Shown: positions 25,847-35,945, counted from the first letter of the stretch. The stretch: 64,000 bases of DNA from Prochlorococcus marinus str. MIT 9313 (GCF_000011485.1 NC_005071.1:558001-622000), one strand, 5' to 3'. Numbers and translations: made by a program. Notes: generated by a model from the sequence alone, not told the origin.

Positions 25847-26956
25847 ATGAATCCAATTCGTCCACCAATTGGTGTTGCTATTGCCGGCCTTGGCTTCGGT
25901 GAAAGCGTTCATCTTCCGGCACTAAAAGCCAATCCAGACCTACAGCCTGTTGCCCTATGGCATCCACGCAGAGAGCGACTAGAAAAAGCTTCTAACCAGC
26001 ATGAACTTATCGGCTATAGCGATTGGTCAGCCCTATTGACTGATCCAAAGATCGAGGCCGTGATTCTGGCAACACCACCAGGCCCGCGTTTTGAATTGGC
26101 GCTCGAAGCATTGAAAGCTGGAAAACATTTGCTTCTGGAGAAACCCGTGGCGTTGCATGCCGATCAAGTCGCTGAACTGCAACGACTGGCCATCAAGCAA
26201 AGATTGAGCGTGGCCGTGGACTTTGAATACCGTGCTGTGCCGTTGTTTATGCAAGCCAAGCGTTTGCTTGATCAAGGGATCGTGGGAACGCCATGGCTGG
26301 TGAAACTTGACTGGTTAATGAGTAGTCGCGCCAATGCTTCAAGACCATGGAACTGGTATTCCCAATCCGAGGCAGGTGGCGGCGTGATTGGGGCGCTAGG
26401 CACTCATGCCATGGACATGCTGCATTGGTTGTGTGGGCCAACTCGCCAGGTGAGTGCTCTGCTATCCACCTCGATTCAAACAAGGCCTGATCCATTTAGT
26501 GGCGAACTGCGTGATGTGAGCAGTGAAGACGTCACCCTGGCTCAGTTAAAGCTGGGTGGAAATGAGAGGCCTGAAATACCTGCACAGGTGAGCCTCACGG
26601 CAATTGCCCTCCAGGGAAGAGGGTGCTGGCTGGAGATCTACGGCAGCAACGGCAGCCTCTTGCTTGGCAGTGACAACCAGAAAGACTATGTGCATGGCTT
26701 TGGCCTCTGGGCAGCAGCTGCCGGTGAGCCACTTCGCAGCATTAGCGCTGATTTGGATCTAGCGTTCCCTACCACATGGACTGATGGTCGCATCGCCCCT
26801 GTAGCGAGGCTTCAAGGCTGGTGGGCCGAGAGCATGCGCAGTGGCCAGCCAATGCTGCCAGGCCTTGCGGAAGGATGGGCCAGCCAACACGTATGCGACA
26901 AAATAAGGGATTCAGCTAGATCAGGACAGCGACTTGAAATCCAATCGACACTCTGA
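25847..26956 (+). CDS. Gfo/Idh/MocA-family oxidoreductase
   Basis: 369 residues. The N-terminal Rossmann fold begins GVAIAGLGFGESVHLPAL (the GxGxxG-type loop), and AVILATPPGPRFELALEALKAGKHLLLEKPVA contains the EKP motif with the catalytic lysine. The C-terminal half has GGGVIGALGTHAMDMLHWLCG, the conserved histidine region. Members oxidise or epimerise sugars and sugar derivatives with NAD(P); the substrate cannot be named. Nothing near it in the window forms a sugar pathway. It is nine bases downstream of the accD-linked hypothetical gene. Confidence 0.88.
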   Translation: MNPIRPPIGVAIAGLGFGESVHLPALKANPDLQPVALWHPRRERLEKASNQHELIGYSDWSALLTDPKIEAVILATPPGPRFELALEALKAGKHLLLEKPVALHADQVAELQRLAIKQRLSVAVDFEYRAVPLFMQAKRLLDQGIVGTPWLVKLDWLMSSRANASRPWNWYSQSEAGGGVIGALGTHAMDMLHWLCGPTRQVSALLSTSIQTRPDPFSGELRDVSSEDVTLAQLKLGGNERPEIPAQVSLTAIALQGRGCWLEIYGSNGSLLLGSDNQKDYVHGFGLWAAAAGEPLRSISADLDLAFPTTWTDGRIAPVARLQGWWAESMRSGQPMLPGLAEGWASQHVCDKIRDSARSGQRLEIQSTL

Positions 26957-27008
26957 AAATAAATAAGCCTGATAGGGATAGGTGACAGTTCTGACCATCG
27001 TCTTATAA

Positions 27009-27054
27009 AGTCCGGGGCCGCAGGTCCAGGACTCTTTGCTTGAGAACTGGCCCC
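27009..27054 (+). promoter_or_regulatory. Structured 5' leader of fba
   Basis: GGGGCC at 27014-27019 pairs perfectly with GGCCCC at 27049-27054, enclosing a 29-base loop. An alternative stem, AGTCC (27009-27013) with GGACT (27029-27033), would compete because its loop contains the first arm. A TATAAA just upstream (27004-27009) could be the -10 box. The leader ends before the GGAG ribosome site and the ATG at 27077. Confidence 0.4.
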
Positions 27055-27076
27055 TACTGACACTACGGAGATCTCT

Positions 27077-28150
27077 ATGGCCCTCGTTCCGCTAAGGCTT
27101 CTGCTTGACCATGCCGCAGAAAACGGCTATGGCATCCCTGCTTTCAATGTGAACAACCTCGAGCAGGTGCAGTCCATCATGGAAGCGGCTTACGAGACTG
27201 ATAGCCCCGTGATCCTGCAGGCCTCCCGCGGTGCTCGAAGCTACGCAGGTGAAATCTTTTTAAGACATCTGATCATCGCCGCCGTTGAGACTTATCCAGA
27301 CATCCCGGTTGTGATGCATCAAGACCACGGGAATAGCCCCTCAACATGCTTTGGTGCTGCAGCCAACGGGTTCACCTCTGTGATGATGGATGGTTCTCTT
27401 GAGGCAGACGCCAAGACACCTGCCAGCTACGAGTACAACGTTGCTGTCACAAAAGAAGTCGTAGGCGTGGCCCATGCCATTGGCGTAAGCGTGGAGGGTG
27501 AACTGGGCTGCCTGGGCTCCTTGGAAACAGGTATGGGTGAAGCCGAAGACGGCCACGGATTTGAAGGCAAGCTCGACCACAGCCAACTGCTCACCGACCC
27601 AGCTGAGGCCTCCGACTTCGTCGCTAAAACCAAAGTTGACGCTTTAGCAATCGCGATTGGAACCAGCCACGGCGCCTACAAATTCACGCGCAAACCCACT
27701 GGTGAAGTATTAGCGATCAGTCGAATTGCAGAAATCCATAAGGCCATCCCTAACACTCATTTAGTGATGCACGGTTCCTCTTCCGTTCCCCAGGAATGGC
27801 TGCAAATGATCAATAAATACGGAGGTGCAATCCCTGAGACCTATGGCGTTCCTGTCGAAGAGATCCAAGAAGGGATTCGCAATGGCGTGCGTAAGGTCAA
27901 TATCGACACCGACAATCGCCTGGCTTTCACCGCTGCTGTGCGTGAAGCTTCTGTCGCTGATCCTGCCAACTTTGATCCACGCCACTTCAACAAACCTGCG
28001 CGTAAATATATGAAGCAGGTCTGTCTTGATCGCTATCAGCAGTTTTGGTGTGCCGGCAATGCCAGTAAAATTAAGCAACGTGATATCAACTATTACTCAG
28101 CCCTTTATGAGAAAGGGCAGCTTGATCCAAAAAACGCTGTTGCTGCATGA
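27077..28150 (+). CDS. fba: Fructose-bisphosphate aldolase, class II
   Basis: Zinc-dependent aldolase for glycolysis, gluconeogenesis and the Calvin cycle. The 357-residue protein has [18 protein letters not shown] at the start, the zinc and catalytic region VVMHQDHG with Asp and His, a second histidine in GTSHGAYKF, and [13 protein letters not shown] for the remaining zinc ligand. [16 protein letters not shown] near the end binds the phosphate. The form matches the CbbA-type class II enzyme of photosynthetic bacteria. A GGAG site precedes the ATG. A strong terminator follows at 28173-28197, and its leader can fold (27009-27054). Confidence 0.96.
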   Translation: MALVPLRLLLDHAAENGYGIPAFNVNNLEQVQSIMEAAYETDSPVILQASRGARSYAGEIFLRHLIIAAVETYPDIPVVMHQDHGNSPSTCFGAAANGFTSVMMDGSLEADAKTPASYEYNVAVTKEVVGVAHAIGVSVEGELGCLGSLETGMGEAEDGHGFEGKLDHSQLLTDPAEASDFVAKTKVDALAIAIGTSHGAYKFTRKPTGEVLAISRIAEIHKAIPNTHLVMHGSSSVPQEWLQMINKYGGAIPETYGVPVEEIQEGIRNGVRKVNIDTDNRLAFTAAVREASVADPANFDPRHFNKPARKYMKQVCLDRYQQFWCAGNASKIKQRDINYYSALYEKGQLDPKNAVAA

Positions 28151-28172
28151 TTAAGGCCAAATGAATCGCTGA

Positions 28173-28197
28173 GGGGGGCTGCGAGGCCTCCCTTTTT
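28173..28197 (+). terminator. Rho-independent terminator of fba
   Basis: GGGGGGC pairs with GCCTCCC (one G-U pair) around a 6-base loop, followed directly by TTTTT. It lies 22 bases after the fba stop and before the convergent peptidase gene. Confidence 0.82.
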
Positions 28198-28209
28198 AAT
28201 GAATATGGC

Positions 28210-29187
28210 TTAGGACAACAACATTAGAGATCCATTGCGTCCGTCGAGGCGCGCTATTGCTCCAAGAGGCAAGGCAAGATTCGGTTGGCCATGACCAACA
28301 GGAAGATCACTGACAATTGGCACGCCAAGAGAAGAAAGACGCTCCTCAAGGATGCCGACCATTGAGAAGTCTCCCGGGACAATCTCCCCTTTCCAGCTGA
28401 AACGGCCTGTAGCTACGGCCGCAACATCTCGTAGCAGCCCTGCGCTGCGCCATTGTGTGAGCATGCGATCCACCCGATAGGGTGCTTCACCTACATCCTC
28501 GAGCACTAATACGGCACCACGCAAATCAGGGAACCAGGGTGTTCCGATTAGATGTGTGGCCACGGTGAGATTGGTTACCACTAAAGGGCCTACAGCAATG
28601 CCTGGAATGACCCCAATGCCTGATATCGGGGCTACAGATTGACAAGACAACAGACCAACCGTTCGTTGCCATTGTTCGTCAGACCCAGTCATCGACCCAT
28701 GGATGGCGCCGCGAGATCCCACACCCCACTGGGCCAATAACAGAGAACTGGAGTCTGAGAAGCCGAGGCTCCAAAGGGAGCGTCGTGGGAAATGGAACCC
28801 GTCCTCCAAAACCCTTGCGCTACCCCAACCAGAGCCGATGTAGACAATTCCATCAACATGAGGATCCCTCCACGCGGCCTCTAGTTCAGCGCGGCGCTGG
28901 GCATCTGTGCCAGAAAACCAATGCCATTGGCGATGCAACGATGGAGGCAATTCAAGGAGCCACCCCTGCGCCTTGCAACGCTCAACTAAAAAAGAAAAGT
29001 CTGTTTGAGGATCGATCCACGTACCAGTATTGACCGCCCGAATTCGTGAACCATCACGAAGTGGTGTTGGCGCCGCCAAAGGTGTCGATGCATGAAAGGC
29101 TGGGGTCAATGTTCGCCCTAGCTTTGGCCAAGCAAAGGTTGCTGCTATGGCAGCCGGAAGCCCCATCAGCAGCGAGCGCCGTCGCAT
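28210..29187 (-). CDS. LD-carboxypeptidase, S66 family
   Basis: Serine peptidase that trims tetrapeptides of peptidoglycan during recycling, or an MccF-like immunity peptidase; the family has both. The N-terminus is a signal with consecutive arginines (MRRRSLLMGLPAAIAATFA), compatible with Tat or Sec export. The nucleophile region is GFSDSSSLL, the catalytic Glu is in LEDVGEAPYRVDRML, and the His is in VGHGQPNLALPLG. Export makes a wall role more likely than cytosolic recycling. It is followed six bases later by purQ upstream on the same strand, which suggests co-transcription by chance of location. Confidence 0.82.
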   Translation of the reverse strand: MRRRSLLMGLPAAIAATFAWPKLGRTLTPAFHASTPLAAPTPLRDGSRIRAVNTGTWIDPQTDFSFLVERCKAQGWLLELPPSLHRQWHWFSGTDAQRRAELEAAWRDPHVDGIVYIGSGWGSARVLEDGFHFPRRSLWSLGFSDSSSLLLAQWGVGSRGAIHGSMTGSDEQWQRTVGLLSCQSVAPISGIGVIPGIAVGPLVVTNLTVATHLIGTPWFPDLRGAVLVLEDVGEAPYRVDRMLTQWRSAGLLRDVAAVATGRFSWKGEIVPGDFSMVGILEERLSSLGVPIVSDLPVGHGQPNLALPLGAIARLDGRNGSLMLLS

Positions 29188-29193
29188 CGTGAA

Positions 29194-29847
29194 TCAGCCA
29201 AGCAGTGATTGCAATAATCCTCTGCCATCCACACCACCAATCACAGGATCACAAGCCCGTTCAGGATGGGGCATTAAGCCAAGTACATTGCCAGTCTTGT
29301 TTGTAATTCCAGCGATATCAGCCACTGAACCATTGGGATTATTGACATAGCGCAAGGCGATAGCGTCATCGTCTTGTAGCTGGCAAAGGGTTTCGTCACT
29401 GCACTGATATCGACCCTCACCATGGGCAATGGGCAGGGTGAGAGAATCTTTTCGTTGATGACCCATTAGCCAAGGCGTGCGGTTGCTTTCCACAGTGAGC
29501 AAAGCATCCTCACAGATGAAATGAAGGCTTCGATTGCGGGTTAGAGCTCCAGGGAGCAGACCTAGTTCAGTCAGAACCTGAAAGCCATTGCAGATGCCGA
29601 GCACCCTGCCGCCACGTGCAACAAATTCCACCAGCGACTCAAGCACCGGCGCAAAACGGGCAATTGCACCACAACGGAGGTAGTCGCCATAACTAAACCC
29701 GCCTGGAAGCACAACAGCATCAAGACCATTTAAATCACGGGTCTCATGCCAGAGAAAGCGCGTTGGGATGTTCAAGCATCCTTGCGCTGCCCAGCGCACA
29801 TCGCGATCACAATTTGAGCCAGGGAAGACAACAACACCAATACTCAT
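29194..29847 (-). CDS. purQ: Phosphoribosylformylglycinamidine synthase subunit PurQ
   Basis: Glutaminase subunit of FGAM synthase in purine synthesis; supplies ammonia to PurL with PurS. It begins [15 protein letters not shown]. The catalytic cysteine is in [10 protein letters not shown], and the His-Glu pair is in LMPHPERA. I chose the Met at 29847, which matches the conserved start; the frame is open to 29904 but that would overlap purS. The distance from the purS stop is 7 bases. The length of about 217 residues is normal. Confidence 0.94.
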
Positions 29848-29854
29848 GGCTGCA

Positions 29855-30124
29855 TTAAGCGGTGGTTGTAGGAATCGGCTGAAGCTCAAGACTCCAATCT
29901 TCAATCACGGGATTGGCAAACAGGCGATCACTGAGCAGTTCCAGCTGCTTGCGTGCTTCCGCTTCATTATCAGCCTCGAGCTCAAGATCAACAACCTTTC
30001 CGATCCGCAGTTTGCTGATGCCTTCCACCCCAAGGCGATTGGCAGCAGATCGAGCAGCCTCCCCAGCCGGGTCAAGCACTGAAGGACGCAGACTGACAAG
30101 AACGCGGGCATGAAATCGCGGCAC
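29855..30124 (-). CDS. purS: Phosphoribosylformylglycinamidine synthase subunit PurS
   Basis: Small subunit that bridges PurL and PurQ in the FGAM synthase complex. The 89-residue form begins with a GTG at 30124 ([20 protein letters not shown]), the conserved start of cyanobacterial PurS. It continues with [14 protein letters not shown] and [19 protein letters not shown] at 30163 would add 13 residues without family support. purQ follows 7 bases later. The 416-base gap upstream holds its promoter. Confidence 0.92.
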
Positions 30125-30540
30125 GGTCTGTAGGAAGTGGATTGTTAAATCTTCGCAGCTCAAGGCACCCTTTTTAAAGGATGAAAGTGTGTTTAAAACC
30201 TAGGCCACTAGGCCCGCACTGCTTGCGTGGTGAATGGTGATGATTGATTCAACGATCAAAACAATGCAGGTGCAGGAGAAATACAACGCAAAAATCATAG
30301 TTATCTGAGCATGACTATGCAGCCAAAGTCAAGATGAGCTGAATGGACTGTACTGACCCTGGTTGTTAGTTGCCTGGCTGATGGCAAGTAAGACTCTCTG
30401 ATGAAATCTTAACTTACAAGAGGATATAGATTATGTTTCTAAATATGAGACAACTCCTTGCCAAAGTAATGTTCCAGAAATACTCTCCGTAGCTCTATTG
30501 CATCAATAATATAGATAAGAATTGGCTGTAGGGAGTTTGG
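30125..30540. other. Intergenic region, purS leader and nifJ 3' end
   Basis: No convincing gene. A short frame of 24 codons sits around 30240-30310 and is not supported. A CCTAG-GCCA-CTAGG hairpin at about 30199-30212 may belong to the purS leader. Composition becomes AT-rich toward nifJ. Confidence 0.5.
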
Positions 30541-33500
30541 CTAGTGGATGGCTTGTTGAATTTGTTCATTCATCAACTCTCTGCCTCGATTAATTAAGTC
30601 ATCTCGAGTGAACTCACCAGAATCCAGCCTCTGCAATATGATCTTCTGTGCTGCATAGTCTTCGTTGTGCAGCCCAGCACGGCTTTGCATCATCCGCCAT
30701 GATTTACGTCGCTCTATATGGAAGAGAACCATCTGACGACTAACCGCATAATACTTAAACTTGCCATTGATTTCAGCCTTGAAATACACACCCCAATCAG
30801 GTACATAAGCATGATGATTCTCATTGAATACATTTCTATAAATAACATCTTGCTGCCTAATCAGAGTAAGCATATTGTCGATATGTATAAACTCGTCGAC
30901 TTGTGCTTCAGGAATCTCTTTGAGGTGTCTGCGAAAACGTGCTTCGGTAAGAGCCCAGTGAGCAACAGTGAGATTATATGGCTTTCCATCTGATTGATAT
31001 TTAGCTGCCCTCCAGTCTCGATTGATTGAAGGGTTACCCTTGAGCTCAAAAGTTTCCTGGATGGTCTCGCCAGCGCGAGGATTATAGATAAACTCAGGCA
31101 TTCCACGACTATCTCGAATCATACGAGCCTGATAGGCACTCATGTCGTCACCAATACCATGCTCTGGCTGACAAGATGTATAGCATTGGAAAAAGGCTGT
31201 ACCACGATATTCAAGTCCATCAAGCATGGCCTTATACATTTTTCCTGAATTTGCCATAGAAACCTGGGCAATAAATGGCGAACCATGGCCAGTTGTAAAT
31301 GCTTCTGCAACACTTTTCTTCTCTACGAGCTTACCTTGCGAAGCAACACCAAATTGGTTCATGTCATATCCACCCAACATGTTAGAGCTGTCGGAGTTTT
31401 GACCACCGGTGTTGGAATAGACCTGCGTATCAAGCATCAGTAATTTCACATTGGGACGGTTTTGCAAGACGACCTTTGAAACGTTTTGGAAGCCTATATC
31501 GCCCATAGCTCCATCTCCACCAATCGCCCAAACTTTAGGTAACTCACGTATTTCCTGATCAGTCATGAGTGAGTCATCAAGATGAGTTAGCTCGAAGTAT
31601 TCACGCTCACTACAAACATTGATGTCACGATCAAGAAGTGCTGTAGCAAGTCGTTCCGGAGTTACAGATCGACGTGCATGATTGAGGACAGCAGATTCTC
31701 CTATCAGCCAACTAATGGTTGCGCCATCCTGAAATAAGGAATTCATCCAGGGGTATGGATGAGGATTGGAGGGAGGAGTAGAGCCGTAAACCGTATTGCA
31801 GCCAGTGTGAGCACCCATATACATCGTGCACATTCCATTTGCCATACGTCCATCAACTGCCTGTAGATCACAGTGATTAAAGGCATCCTGATTGAGGACT
31901 GTTACCAGTGCTGTGATGACTTCTTGGTCAGTGATCTCACCAAATCTATTGAGCCGAAGAGTTGTATCATGTTCGTTTTCACCACCAAGACCCATTACTG
32001 CATGGGCTACAGAACGCTTAAACCAACTATATTCATCATCATCTTGAGTCTTTAGAGTTGCCAACCTTGTGACACCACATTTTTCTAATAGTTTTGCTTT
32101 TTTGCGTAAACGCTCTGCTTTTTGGTGATAAATGGGTCGCATGTATGCCTCTGTGATAGAAGCAGCAGCCCTCAGCACACTTTTTTCACCACAACCTGCA
32201 CAAGCACCGTCTCCAGAGACAAGAGACTCGTAATTACTCCGTACCATCAAGTGCTTCCGCAGGGCTGATTCAAGTGAAGACTCTGGTGATTCAGACTGAT
32301 ATTGCCCAAGAAACTTTTGACTGGTATCTGGTAATAAGCGGCTAAAAACTTGGGCAGTTGTAAGATCGGCATTAAGTTCAGGCGTATCCTGTTTCATTCG
32401 CAAGGCATCATGTTCTCCACAAACCTGAACACACTCCCCACATCCTTTGCAGAGGTCGCTAACAAAAATAGAAAAGATACCCCCACTACCAGGATTCTTC
32501 TTCTCAAGACTTTTGTAAATACTAGGGGTGTTGTTATATGCAAGGGGTAACTTGTCAACAATATCAATTAGCTGCCTACGTGAGGCTTCATCGATTGATG
32601 TAAGCTCATCTAACTCATTACTTAGAATAGTTTTAAAAGGCTGTTTGGTTTTGGATGCAACATTGTCATTCATTTTTTCGTGGCAACGTTGATCTAATCC
32701 AGGCACCTCCTTCAAAAGTTGCTTCGATGCATTCTCGTCAGTGACATAATTGCGTATGGCAGTGACAAGAATTGTACTTACATCCTGTGCTGTATTAGGC
32801 AAGGCAGTATCAGGACAGGCGGCGATACATTCCATGCATTGAGTACAATTCTCTGCGATGTAAATTGGGGTTTCGCGCCTGGCTACATATTTACTTTGTG
32901 TCGCCCCACTGGCAGGTCCCATAACAGATAAGCTTGCAAAAGCACCTGATGGTTGGTGATAGCCCAAGTCGTTTCGGAATTCTGAATCAAATTTCTGCAG
33001 TGTTTGGAATGGTGACCTATTGGCTTGTCCATCAGGCATCGAACAAGACGAACAACCACTAGCAGCACAACCTGCAGTTGCTGGAATCTCAATGAGAGCA
33101 GCATCCTTTGGTGCAAGCATGGGGTTGCGCATGCTTGAAGTGTCTACATCCTTATTTTTTCCATAAGCAATTTCCTCAACCCGTTCAAAGCCACCAGCCA
33201 TAACCTTCATGTTTGAATCAACTACCGCGTCACCAAAGCGCCCGAACTTCTTTTGATATTGGTTGCGAACAACCTCTTTATACGCGGCCTCACTAATCTC
33301 GTGATCCTGCAAAAAGGTTGAAACTTTGAAGAATGCACCAAGGAAGGAGTTTCCTTGCATCCTTAATTGCAGATCAGTTCGAGTTGTTGCTTCTCGAGCG
33401 ATATCGAATCCAGGCAGAATAAATACACGAATGCCGTTATCCTTGATGAATTTGCGATACTTTGAGGGAATTCGCTCCCAGGCTTCAGCCGCGGGCTCAC

Positions 33501-35277
33501 TTGATTCCCATACAAGGCAACCGCCTTTATTTAAACCCGCAAGCGGATTAGTATGTGTGAATGCTTTGGGGTCACAGCAGAGCACTACATCAACATGATT
33601 GAGCTCACAATTCACTTGTATCTTTTCAGCCGCAACTGTTAGGAAATAATTCGTAGGGGCTCCTTTCTTTTCGGATCCATACTTGGGGTTGGCCATAATG
33701 AAGAGCTTCTCTTCTAATTGGCCATGTTGATCATAGGTTGGATCACGTTCGGAAATCATTTGCCCAAACTTACCGATAATTTCACCAAGGTTTTTACCCG
33801 TGGTGATCATTCCCCAGCCTCCAATCGAATGGAATCGAACAGCAATCGCTCCATTCGGTAATAGCGATGGTGTGTCTTTAGAAACCACGCTATAGGGGTG
33901 ATCAATACCTAGTGTGAAATAAGCTTCGCCATCAGCTGCACTTTTGCCGTCTTTCCGGGCAATCCCCCCAGTGGCATATTCAAAAGCTCCGATGATATGT
34001 TCTGGTCGAAAATCTCTAGAGCCAAGCCCATAACTTCCGCGAAAAATTCTTGGTGTTTGCTCAAGTGTTATTGCAGGCATCATGCCTCCATACTGTGCAG
34101 ACTCCTGTCCTTTACTTAGAGCAGTGCGGATGTCTCGACCTAATGGATTATCACCAGCCAAGCCTTCATCTGTTCGTTCTAAAATAATGACATTCTTTTT
34201 GCCACGCAAAGCATTAATTAATGCCGCTTCAGGGAAGGGACGTAAAACATTTATATGAATAGAACCAACCTTGGCATTGCGGTGCTCACTTAGGTAATCG
34301 CATGCCGCTTCAATATTTTCAGCTGCACAACCAAGAGAAATAAAGACTGTATCCGCTCCCTCGGTTTTATATTCTTGAATAAGCCCGTAGTTGCGGCCTG
34401 TTAACTGAGCAAACTCTAGATAGCATTGCTCAAGGAATTTAAGAATTGGTTCATTGAAATTATTACGACGTGCTATGACACCATTCATATGGTGCTCTTG
34501 ATTTTGAACAGGACCTAAAAGCACCGGATTCTTTAAATCCAACATTTCGGGGACTCGGCGACGCCGAACTCCGAACAGTTCTCTTTGTGCTTGTGAAGGG
34601 CAATCTATTTGGTCATCTGGTGCACCCAGATATTCACGTAGTAGATCCGCTTCTGGGGCTCGATAAGTACGCTCAGAATGGGTGGTCAACATCCCATCTT
34701 GAATATTCATTCCTGGATTTAAGGCTAATTCATTGCATTTACGAAGAATAATTGCCTGATCTGCAGCTTGCTGGGCATCTCTAGCAATTAACATCGTCCA
34801 TCCAGTATCTAGAGCTGCATTGAAATCATCATGGCCACAGTGAACATTAAGTGCATGCTTGGTCAGGGCTCGAGCTCCAACCTCCAAAACCATCGTCGAG
34901 AGCTTTCCTGGTGCGTGGTAATACTGCTCCATTGCATATACAATTCCCTGTCCAGATGTGAAGTTAACTGTGCGCTTGCCAGTCATCGCTACCGCAGTAG
35001 CACCGCCTTGCGCTGCATGTTCACCTTCTGCCTCAACAGATAACTTTTGGTTTCCCCATACATCAAGAGCCCCTTCTGCAAAAGACTGTTGATATATTTC
35101 ACCCCCCTCTGTTGAGGGTGTAATTGGGTAATAGACACCTCCTTCTGTAATGCGCGTTTCTACCCACTTGGTGACAAGATGATTGCCATTACACGTCACC
35201 GGAATTCCTGGATACTTGGGGTTATCACCCCCCAGTACTGCTGGAACCATCTCCTGTTCTACGGTTTGATCTGCCAT
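30541..35277 (-). CDS. nifJ: Pyruvate:ferredoxin/flavodoxin oxidoreductase, oversized
   Basis: Single-chain PFOR that oxidatively decarboxylates pyruvate to acetyl-CoA and reduces ferredoxin or flavodoxin. Domain order is normal: pyruvate-binding domain (GGVYYPITPSTEGGE) and domain II to about residue 420; the gamma-type domain starting VRFHSIGGWGM near 481; a cysteine cluster CAASGCSSC near 740; ferredoxin motifs CTQCMECIAACP near 810 and CKGCGECVQVCG near 943; the thiamine-diphosphate domain with CAGCGE near 1026 and GDGAMGDIGF near 1256. At 1578 residues it is about 350-400 longer than the classic enzyme. The two ferredoxin motifs are some 130 residues apart rather than about 55. The gene is visibly richer in AT than its neighbours, a possible sign of transfer. 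The substrate could be another 2-oxoacid. Confidence 0.9.
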   Translation of the reverse strand: MADQTVEQEMVPAVLGGDNPKYPGIPVTCNGNHLVTKWVETRITEGGVYYPITPSTEGGEIYQQSFAEGALDVWGNQKLSVEAEGEHAAQGGATAVAMTGKRTVNFTSGQGIVYAMEQYYHAPGKLSTMVLEVGARALTKHALNVHCGHDDFNAALDTGWTMLIARDAQQAADQAIILRKCNELALNPGMNIQDGMLTTHSERTYRAPEADLLREYLGAPDDQIDCPSQAQRELFGVRRRRVPEMLDLKNPVLLGPVQNQEHHMNGVIARRNNFNEPILKFLEQCYLEFAQLTGRNYGLIQEYKTEGADTVFISLGCAAENIEAACDYLSEHRNAKVGSIHINVLRPFPEAALINALRGKKNVIILERTDEGLAGDNPLGRDIRTALSKGQESAQYGGMMPAITLEQTPRIFRGSYGLGSRDFRPEHIIGAFEYATGGIARKDGKSAADGEAYFTLGIDHPYSVVSKDTPSLLPNGAIAVRFHSIGGWGMITTGKNLGEIIGKFGQMISERDPTYDQHGQLEEKLFIMANPKYGSEKKGAPTNYFLTVAAEKIQVNCELNHVDVVLCCDPKAFTHTNPLAGLNKGGCLVWESSEPAAEAWERIPSKYRKFIKDNGIRVFILPGFDIAREATTRTDLQLRMQGNSFLGAFFKVSTFLQDHEISEAAYKEVVRNQYQKKFGRFGDAVVDSNMKVMAGGFERVEEIAYGKNKDVDTSSMRNPMLAPKDAALIEIPATAGCAASGCSSCSMPDGQANRSPFQTLQKFDSEFRNDLGYHQPSGAFASLSVMGPASGATQSKYVARRETPIYIAENCTQCMECIAACPDTALPNTAQDVSTILVTAIRNYVTDENASKQLLKEVPGLDQRCHEKMNDNVASKTKQPFKTILSNELDELTSIDEASRRQLIDIVDKLPLAYNNTPSIYKSLEKKNPGSGGIFSIFVSDLCKGCGECVQVCGEHDALRMKQDTPELNADLTTAQVFSRLLPDTSQKFLGQYQSESPESSLESALRKHLMVRSNYESLVSGDGACAGCGEKSVLRAAASITEAYMRPIYHQKAERLRKKAKLLEKCGVTRLATLKTQDDDEYSWFKRSVAHAVMGLGGENEHDTTLRLNRFGEITDQEVITALVTVLNQDAFNHCDLQAVDGRMANGMCTMYMGAHTGCNTVYGSTPPSNPHPYPWMNSLFQDGATISWLIGESAVLNHARRSVTPERLATALLDRDINVCSEREYFELTHLDDSLMTDQEIRELPKVWAIGGDGAMGDIGFQNVSKVVLQNRPNVKLLMLDTQVYSNTGGQNSDSSNMLGGYDMNQFGVASQGKLVEKKSVAEAFTTGHGSPFIAQVSMANSGKMYKAMLDGLEYRGTAFFQCYTSCQPEHGIGDDMSAYQARMIRDSRGMPEFIYNPRAGETIQETFELKGNPSINRDWRAAKYQSDGKPYNLTVAHWALTEARFRRHLKEIPEAQVDEFIHIDNMLTLIRQQDVIYRNVFNENHHAYVPDWGVYFKAEINGKFKYYAVSRQMVLFHIERRKSWRMMQSRAGLHNEDYAAQKIILQRLDSGEFTRDDLINRGRELMNEQIQQAIH

Positions 35278-35945
35278 ACGTAGAAATCAACGAAGGAACA
35301 TCTGCTGTGTGCGTAAAATCTACTGAAATCTGTGAACAGATTGCAGCACTTGATCAAAGAGAGGGAAAGAACACCGAAGCCCAGGCCCCAACGAGTCGAT
35401 TCTAAAAAAGCTTAAGCCTCGCCCGTTTTGCCAATGTCAGTCTTGAGGCTTGCCTTGATTTTTTCAAGAGCTGGGGTTTCTGCTATCAACCCCTAAAGAT
35501 ACTGAACTGTTCTTCCTGGCTGCATAACCTGGGAGAACAGGGGATATTGCCTCATTCAGTTTTTAGAGGTTCTCAGGTACTGACTCTGTTGTTTTCAAGT
35601 ACACCACACCATGAGACCCCCTGGTATGACTAGGGAATAGTCCTATTTTGCATGTAAAAGTACAAAGTCTTGTGCTTGCTTGCAGCTCAACAAAACCCAT
35701 AGCTATCAACATTTCTGTCGTTCCTTGCCTTCGCAATAGCGCCCTCATCAAGGCCTATTGAATGATTGGTTGAAACAGACCACCTCTTTTGAAGGTCAGT
35801 AGCAAAGCATCGAGGCAAACCGCTCAAGGGGCCTGAATCGGTTTTACAGAAATTCCATCAACAAGATCTGAACATGGATGGTGGATTTCGAGATCTACAC
35901 CCGAATTAAGGGCAGCATCAAGGGGACTCAAACTCACCACTAGCC
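35278..35945. other. Intergenic region upstream of nifJ and nhaP
   Basis: A 668-base gap between divergent genes, so it must contain both promoters. I see a terminator-like inverted repeat at 35414-35464 on the + strand with no gene before it. A 62-codon minus frame at 35563-35751 lacks protein-like features. Confidence 0.5.
35414..35464 (+). terminator. Orphan terminator-like hairpin
   Basis: AAGCCTC (35414-35420) pairs with GAGGCTT (35445-35451); six T residues follow after a short gap (35459-35464). No + strand gene ends here, so it may terminate a small RNA, or be fortuitous. Confidence 0.3.

Noticed and set aside
35563-35751. 62-codon minus frame upstream of nifJ
   Set aside because: No domain, no ribosome site and mixed composition. 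Probably chance in a promoter region.
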